Origin: Vampirovibrio chlorellavorus
GTDB lineage: Bacteria > Cyanobacteriota > Vampirovibrionia > Vampirovibrionales > Vampirovibrionaceae
NCBI GenBank assembly: GCA_903866275.1
Contig: CAIPMU010000002.1
Coordinates: 1 to 64,000 of the forward strand
DNA: 64,000 bases
Direction of reading: 5' to 3'
A model generated the notes under the pieces. That model worked only from the letters and a program-made list of their open reading frames with translations, had not been told where the DNA came from and searched no databases. This document shows, piece after piece, positions 60,097-64,000 of this stretch. Every line of letters begins with the position of its first letter. Positions within the stretch are counted from its first letter, which is position 1. The translations under genes and the position numbers were made by a program.

Positions 60097-60813
60097 ATGA
60101 ACAACGCTGTCATTCGCCGGTCTCAACCGTATCACGCTGCTCTGGTTTTGGGGCTGTCCCTGCTGTTGCTGCAGGGTCTGGTGGGCTTGAATGCTCGCCC
60201 TGCCTTTGCCGAAAAATACCAGAGTCGGCTCAACAGCCTGATTCTTAAAAAGAACGATGTGTATTTGCCCACGCGGCTGGTGTTGGGTGAAGAGGTTCAG
60301 TTTGTGGTGAAAGCCGCGGCGGGTAGCCACGTGAAGCTGCTGCTGTCGGGCCAGAGTAGCGGCTATAATTTGCCAAACGGCACCAGTTTGCGGGTAGGCC
60401 CAGAGTCACAGGAGTTGAGCGGCGTTGTTCCGGAAAATGGTGTGCTGCAGCTGAAGATGACCATGCCCAATGATGCGGACATGGACGGTAAGATTTTGTA
60501 CATTGATGCGGTGTCTGGTGAGACTGACGATACATTGGCGCCGATGGAGCTGGTGGACGCAACGGGTCGCCGAACGGCCAACAACGCGCTGGCCATCGTG
60601 AAGCCTTCCGATGCGGGCAGTATGAGCATTATGCCCAACATGCCGGGCGTCTCTCCTCAGCTGATGACCCAGTTGAACAATTTGACCACCATGCAAAGCA
60701 ATCCTAACGCCAAGCAGCTGATCGATAACGGGAATATCAATCGGGATCGCTCCATTGATCAGAACCCGTTTGCCTATCGTGGATCTCAGCCGGGCTTGAT
60801 GATGGGGCATTAA
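60097..60813 (+). CDS. Exported protein of unknown function
   Basis: A 238-residue protein that I do not recognise. A Sec signal peptide is clear: basic IRRSQPYH, hydrophobic ALVLGLSLLLLQGLVGL, cleavage near ARPAFA-E (residue 38). The mature part begins KYQSRLNSLILKKNDVYLP and has a beta-sandwich-like region (RLVLGEEVQFVVKAAAGSHV, KLLLSGQSSGYNLPNG) up to about residue 155. A Met/Asn/Gln-rich tail follows (SIMPNMPGVSPQLMTQLNNL), ending with many polar residues. It may be a periplasmic or surface protein. It has its own good promoter and lies convergent to the peptidase-like gene. Confidence 0.8.
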   Translation: MNNAVIRRSQPYHAALVLGLSLLLLQGLVGLNARPAFAEKYQSRLNSLILKKNDVYLPTRLVLGEEVQFVVKAAAGSHVKLLLSGQSSGYNLPNGTSLRVGPESQELSGVVPENGVLQLKMTMPNDADMDGKILYIDAVSGETDDTLAPMELVDATGRRTANNALAIVKPSDAGSMSIMPNMPGVSPQLMTQLNNLTTMQSNPNAKQLIDNGNINRDRSIDQNPFAYRGSQPGLMMGH

Positions 60814-60906
60814 TCCAGTACCCGTCCACGCTGCGATTCGCTTGAGTGAATCGGACTGAAAGCCCTTGGGAAGTGCTTGGCTTGCTATGTTTTGTCTCAG
60901 GGGCCT

Positions 60907-62808
60907 TTAAGCCGAGGCCTCAAAAGGGCGTGGGGTAAACGGATTGTTGTAGCCGTTGATGAATGGGTTGACGGGGGCATTGAGTGTCCCTGTCCGTAAT
61001 GGTAGCTGGTTATAAGCACCGGGAAAAGCGTTGGGTGCAGTGCTGGGCCAAGGCATGATGGCTGGTCCTGGCATCTGGTAGGGCTGAGTGGCGGATGGCC
61101 GCGATGCGTTGGCTTGCGTTGACGCATAAGGACTGACGGCTATGGCATTGGATGCGCCGTAGGGTGCAATAGGCGCTGAAAAAGCGGGCAGACTGTCTGT
61201 TACGTCGCTGGCCATAGGGCCTTCCTGACGGTGGAGCAAGGTAAAGTGCGCAGCGTCCTGGTTGTCTGGCACCAGAATCCCCTGAGTCTGGTTGATTTCC
61301 TGATTGATGCGTTGGGCCAGATGCAAGGGCAAGCCCGCGTGGTGAATGGTTGGGATCAGATCCTTGGCGCTTTTGACGACCATTTTGGGCTTGGTGTCGT
61401 CACTATCGGCAACGACGAATTTGAGCTGATGATCCACGGGGTCATTGTAGGCGCTGGTGAGGGTGATCTCATGGCCTGTCACGATGGCTCCGGTTTCATC
61501 CGTATCGGTGGTGCCTACAATCACGGGCTCTTTCATCTTGAGAGATTGCAGAATGTCGTTGGTGGTTTTTTCAAAGGGGCGGGTGTAGCCAAATAGATAG
61601 GAATTGTTCTCTTCGCCGGAAGTGGGGTTGGCTTTGTTGTCCACAACCTGATAGGTGACCGACTGCACACCACCATTGCCCTTGACGATGCTTTCCAGAA
61701 GGCTTTTTTGCTGTTCGGTGAGACCCTTGCGGCTCTCTTCACCGGGACCGCTGTCTTCCTTGTCGATAGCAGGATCGTAGGCGTTACAGACCAAAAAGGT
61801 CAGCGCAGACTGATAGCCGGTTTCAATGGCGTTCCGGTAACGATGATCCATCGGCGCGCGCTGGCTGTCTTTGGCGCGCAAGGCACCGGCGGGCGGTAAG
61901 TTGACTGTGATGGTGACCTCATTCGGGCCGGTCAGCTGATAGGGGATCTTGTTTTCCTGCAAGGTCAACAGCGCCTGATTGGGATTCTCGGGGGCAATGG
62001 CGTCCAGTTTCACTTTTTTAAAGAAGGCGTTCAGTGGGCTGGTTAACTCATTGAGGTGACGGGCCAGTTCAGCCGGTTCCCGGTCAGCCATGTAATACAT
62101 GACGCTGGATGCCACGCAGGTCCCGCTCTCTTCCACGTTCAAATCTGCTCGGGTGAGTAACTTGGAGGGTGGTTGCACGCCCGCCCGATTGGATTCCGGG
62201 TAGTTACGGGCAAGCAGGATCTTCTGTACGGCGTCTTCCGAGAGTGGCGCGAACTTTTGGGTAATGGCGTAGGGGCGGCACAGGATGTCTACGGTTTCGT
62301 TGACCAGCGCTTTGGCGTCATAGCCAGGCGCCCGTCGGGTGGTTAGCATGGCGTAGAGCTGAAAGAGCGTGGAATGTTCGCCTTCTGCCCGAGTGTCCTG
62401 CAGGACCCCCTGTCCCAGAAGTTTTTTCAGTTGAGTCCGGTTGTACGGATTCAACACATCGTAGACCTTGTCGTACATGTACAGGCTTTCGTACAGGCCC
62501 TCTTTCGAGGCTGCCAGTGTCCCCATCTGCTGGAATTTGCGAAATTCCAGCGGGTGAAAGGCCACAAGCGTGGCTTTTTCTTTGCTGCTCAGCTGAATGA
62601 TTGGTTGAGTCTGACGGCGCTGAAACTGATCCAGGGTAAAGCCTGTGGCAATTTGTGGGGCGCTCAGCAGGCTTGCTGCGGCCGTTGGGGGTGGCGGCAG
62701 CACGGGAAAATTAGCAGGCAGAGGCATCGCCGTTAATCGTGCCGTTGGTGGCGCATATCGGGCATACGACGGATACGGGGAAATCGGTTGTAAACCAGTT
62801 AGGCTCAT
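60907..62808 (-). CDS. Candidate papain-fold cysteine peptidase-like protein
   Basis: From ATG 62808, six bases after TAGGA, 633 residues; the longer frame to 62922 lacks support. Residues 1-50 are Pro/Ala/Tyr-rich. The core (55-500) is not a family I can name, but it shows the ordered catalytic signature of papain-like enzymes: Cys231 at a helix start in ESGTCVASSVMYYMA, His446 in GAIVTGHEITLTSAY, and acidic residues in the following strand QLKFVVADSDD (468-471). The spacing and the strand pattern after His resemble C39/transglutaminase-fold proteins. The last 90 residues are Pro/Ala/Tyr/Asn-rich (YNQLPLRTGTLNAPVNPFIN). There is no Sec signal. It could be an effector or surface protein exported by another route; this is inference. 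Confidence 0.65.
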   Translation of the reverse strand: MSLTGLQPISPYPSYARYAPPTARLTAMPLPANFPVLPPPPTAAASLLSAPQIATGFTLDQFQRRQTQPIIQLSSKEKATLVAFHPLEFRKFQQMGTLAASKEGLYESLYMYDKVYDVLNPYNRTQLKKLLGQGVLQDTRAEGEHSTLFQLYAMLTTRRAPGYDAKALVNETVDILCRPYAITQKFAPLSEDAVQKILLARNYPESNRAGVQPPSKLLTRADLNVEESGTCVASSVMYYMADREPAELARHLNELTSPLNAFFKKVKLDAIAPENPNQALLTLQENKIPYQLTGPNEVTITVNLPPAGALRAKDSQRAPMDHRYRNAIETGYQSALTFLVCNAYDPAIDKEDSGPGEESRKGLTEQQKSLLESIVKGNGGVQSVTYQVVDNKANPTSGEENNSYLFGYTRPFEKTTNDILQSLKMKEPVIVGTTDTDETGAIVTGHEITLTSAYNDPVDHQLKFVVADSDDTKPKMVVKSAKDLIPTIHHAGLPLHLAQRINQEINQTQGILVPDNQDAAHFTLLHRQEGPMASDVTDSLPAFSAPIAPYGASNAIAVSPYASTQANASRPSATQPYQMPGPAIMPWPSTAPNAFPGAYNQLPLRTGTLNAPVNPFINGYNNPFTPRPFEASA

Positions 62809-62974
62809 GCAGGGTCCTATGTGAGGCGATTCAGAGAGACGAGCGGCATGGGTGCGATGGCATGCAGCAGTAGTTACTAAAAACGACTCCAGCGATTTTG
62901 TTGTTAGGAGAAAGAAACCCACGGATGGAAATGTTGGTCCGGTGAGGAGGGCGGCTGTGAGATGCAGCTTTAAT

Positions 62975-63631
62975 TTACTTCAGGGTTTTGGCTCGCTCCA
63001 CCAGGGCGGCGATATTGGCCTGAATTTTTTCGGTAAAGGCATCCAGATCCTCTTCGCAAGGTATAGGCTGACCGATGCAGATGTTGATGCGCTTGCGGGG
63101 GCTATCGGGGATATGTGCAATGCCCAGCGGTAATACGGGGACTTTGCCGCTGCGGGCAAAGTAGGCCACACCTTTCTTGGCTTCCCCGACCGTGTCCCGG
63201 TCTTTGTTGCGAGTGCCTTCCGGGAAAATGCCCAGTGCCCATTTGCCGCTTTTCAGAACCTTATGGGCTGATTTAATTGTGGAAAGCTCCAATTTTTCGC
63301 GGTTCACCGAGATAGAGGCCATGGCGATGTTGTAAATCCGCATCCAGTAGTTGTTTTCAAACAGCTCTTTTTTGGCCAGATAGGAAATGGGCCGATAGTG
63401 CAGCGCCACGGAAACCAGTGGCGGGTCGAGTGACGAGACGTGATTGGCCGCGACGACCATGGGTTGCCAGTCTTTGGGGCAGTTTTCCAAGCCTTCCACC
63501 ACTATTTTGTAGCGCAGATTACAGTAAATTTTTAAGCTGGTGACGACCACCCATTGGTAAAAAATATGCGGCCATTTTAACTGGCTGTCTTCCAGTTGGG
63601 CATAGTTTGGTTTGGGGCGGATGTCACTCAT
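62975..63631 (-). CDS. plsC: 1-acyl-sn-glycerol-3-phosphate acyltransferase
   Basis: Makes phosphatidic acid from lysophosphatidic acid in membrane-lipid synthesis. 218 residues, usual for short PlsC proteins. The N-terminal hydrophobic segment HIFYQWVVVTSLKIYC associates with the membrane. Catalytic NHVSSLD (N-H-x4-D) is at about 63-69, and substrate-binding FPEGTRNKDRDTVGEAKKG and VPVLPLGIAH follow. Charged C-terminal helix. Start ATG 63631 with AGGT five bases upstream. The intergenic region to the left is short and contains the peptidase-like gene's start. Confidence 0.94.
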   Translation of the reverse strand: MSDIRPKPNYAQLEDSQLKWPHIFYQWVVVTSLKIYCNLRYKIVVEGLENCPKDWQPMVVAANHVSSLDPPLVSVALHYRPISYLAKKELFENNYWMRIYNIAMASISVNREKLELSTIKSAHKVLKSGKWALGIFPEGTRNKDRDTVGEAKKGVAYFARSGKVPVLPLGIAHIPDSPRKRINICIGQPIPCEEDLDAFTEKIQANIAALVERAKTLK

Positions 63632-63876
63632 ATTGAACCTGCGGTGATAGCCATTTGGGGACGCATTCAGGAATTCGAGGAAGGCATGTTACGGCCTGGG
63701 GTAGTGCAGGGGACGAGGGACTACGGCTTGCCGATTGGGCCCAGTTATCCTCATGGGGTCCACAGGATGGACCAACGCCTGCACCTGCTCATTCAAAAGG
63801 ATGATACCACGGACAAAATCGGCAATGAATCTCCATCCTCCCGAGCGCGTTGAGATCAGTTATATTGGTATGAGTC

Positions 63877-64000
63877 ATGACCAATTTTTTCACACATGCC
63901 CCAGTTCGGGAAACGGATCAAAAACGGTTCCTGGAAGCGGTCACCAACCGGCAGAATGTCATTGCCAGCTTTCCGCTGGGCTACCCGGTGGTATCGCTGT
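63877..64000 (+). CDS. Start of a gene cut by the right window edge
   Basis: An open frame from ATG 63877 runs off the end of the window after 41 codons: MTNFFTHAPVRETDQKRFLE, then AVTNRQNVIASFPLGYPVVSL. Codon use looks coding, and it is preceded by a TATATT-containing region, but no clear Shine-Dalgarno site is visible. Too short to assign to a family. An overlapping ATG at 63870 in another frame gives a low-quality peptide and is rejected. Confidence 0.5.
   Translation, partial: MTNFFTHAPVRETDQKRFLEAVTNRQNVIASFPLGYPVVSL

Noticed and set aside
60835-60855. CGATTC/GAATCG hairpin between two convergent genes
   Set aside because: The stem is six pairs with internal mismatches and no T tract follows, so it is not called a terminator.
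63596-63853. 85-codon + strand frame between plsC and the right-edge gene
   Set aside because: It overlaps the plsC start on the other strand, has no ribosome site and no recognisable features.
1-64000. tRNA, rRNA, CRISPR, insertion-sequence or prophage content
   Set aside because: No cloverleaf T-loop signatures in gene gaps, no regularly spaced repeats and no transposase, integrase or capsid genes were seen.

Overview
This window is bacterial chromosome: densely packed genes, roughly 50-55% G+C by eye, Shine-Dalgarno starts and intrinsic terminators. There are no phage or transposase genes, no tRNA or rRNA that I can recognise, and no CRISPR array. My best guess is a non-photosynthetic relative of cyanobacteria (Vampirovibrionia/'Melainabacteria'). 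This rests on HflX with the long N-terminal extension I associate with cyanobacteria, a secreted GHL10-type hydrolase, a degenerate HerA-like protein ending in a PcrA/UvrD-type tudor domain, and several lineage-type hypothetical proteins with disordered N-termini carrying a short hydrophobic-x-Phe-Gly motif. No marker gene here proves the assignment.

Layout. 1-2.9 kb: a DUF4129 / DUF4350 / MoxR ATPase operon cut by the left edge. 2.97-4.8 kb: pyrK-pyrD. 4.9-9.4 kb: pyruvate kinase, a DUF4112 membrane protein, HflX and a small acidic protein. 9.6-14.2 kb: an orphan OppF/DppF-type ATPase and a divergent 1011-residue Clp/Hsp100 AAA+ protein. 14.2-20.2 kb: an acetyl-CoA synthetase, copy 1 of a structured dispersed repeat, a Gly-rich unknown protein, a TPR protein and QueE. 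20.3-27.4 kb: GHL10 hydrolase, a small gene bracketed by inverted repeats, a metallophosphoesterase, LysRS and a divergent ketol-acid reductoisomerase. 27.6-33 kb: small unknown genes, malate dehydrogenase, an M20 peptidase, a Nudix hydrolase and two paralogous Phe-Gly-motif membrane proteins. 33-39.6 kb: pyrF, an amidase, purD and a tandem pair of unknown paralogues built on a duplicated module. 39.6-50.1 kb: a P-loop kinase, an acyl-CoA dehydrogenase, pheST, tgt, thiolase, 3-hydroxyacyl-CoA dehydrogenase and a nuclease. 50.1-58.5 kb: repeat copy 2, Maf, RarA, the HerA-like/tudor protein and IleRS. 58.5-64 kb: YceI, SecG, an exported unknown, a candidate papain-fold cysteine peptidase, PlsC and the start of a truncated gene.

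Together the recognisable genes cover pyrimidine and purine synthesis (pyrK, pyrD, pyrF, purD), queuosine tRNA modification (queE, tgt), three aminoacyl-tRNA synthetases, and an acetate/acetyl-CoA/short-chain acyl-CoA network (acs, thiolase, hbd, acd, pyk, mdh).

The features most likely to be new are: (1) a ~160-bp dispersed repeat with three consecutive hairpins, one of them with coordinated changes in both arms between copies; (2) the tandem paralogue pair at 37.4-39.6 kb; (3) the Phe-Gly-motif paralogues at 31.7-32.7 kb; (4) the papain-like candidate at 60.9-62.8 kb; (5) the degenerate HerA-like/tudor fusion at 52.6 kb; and (6) the divergent Clp-like protein.
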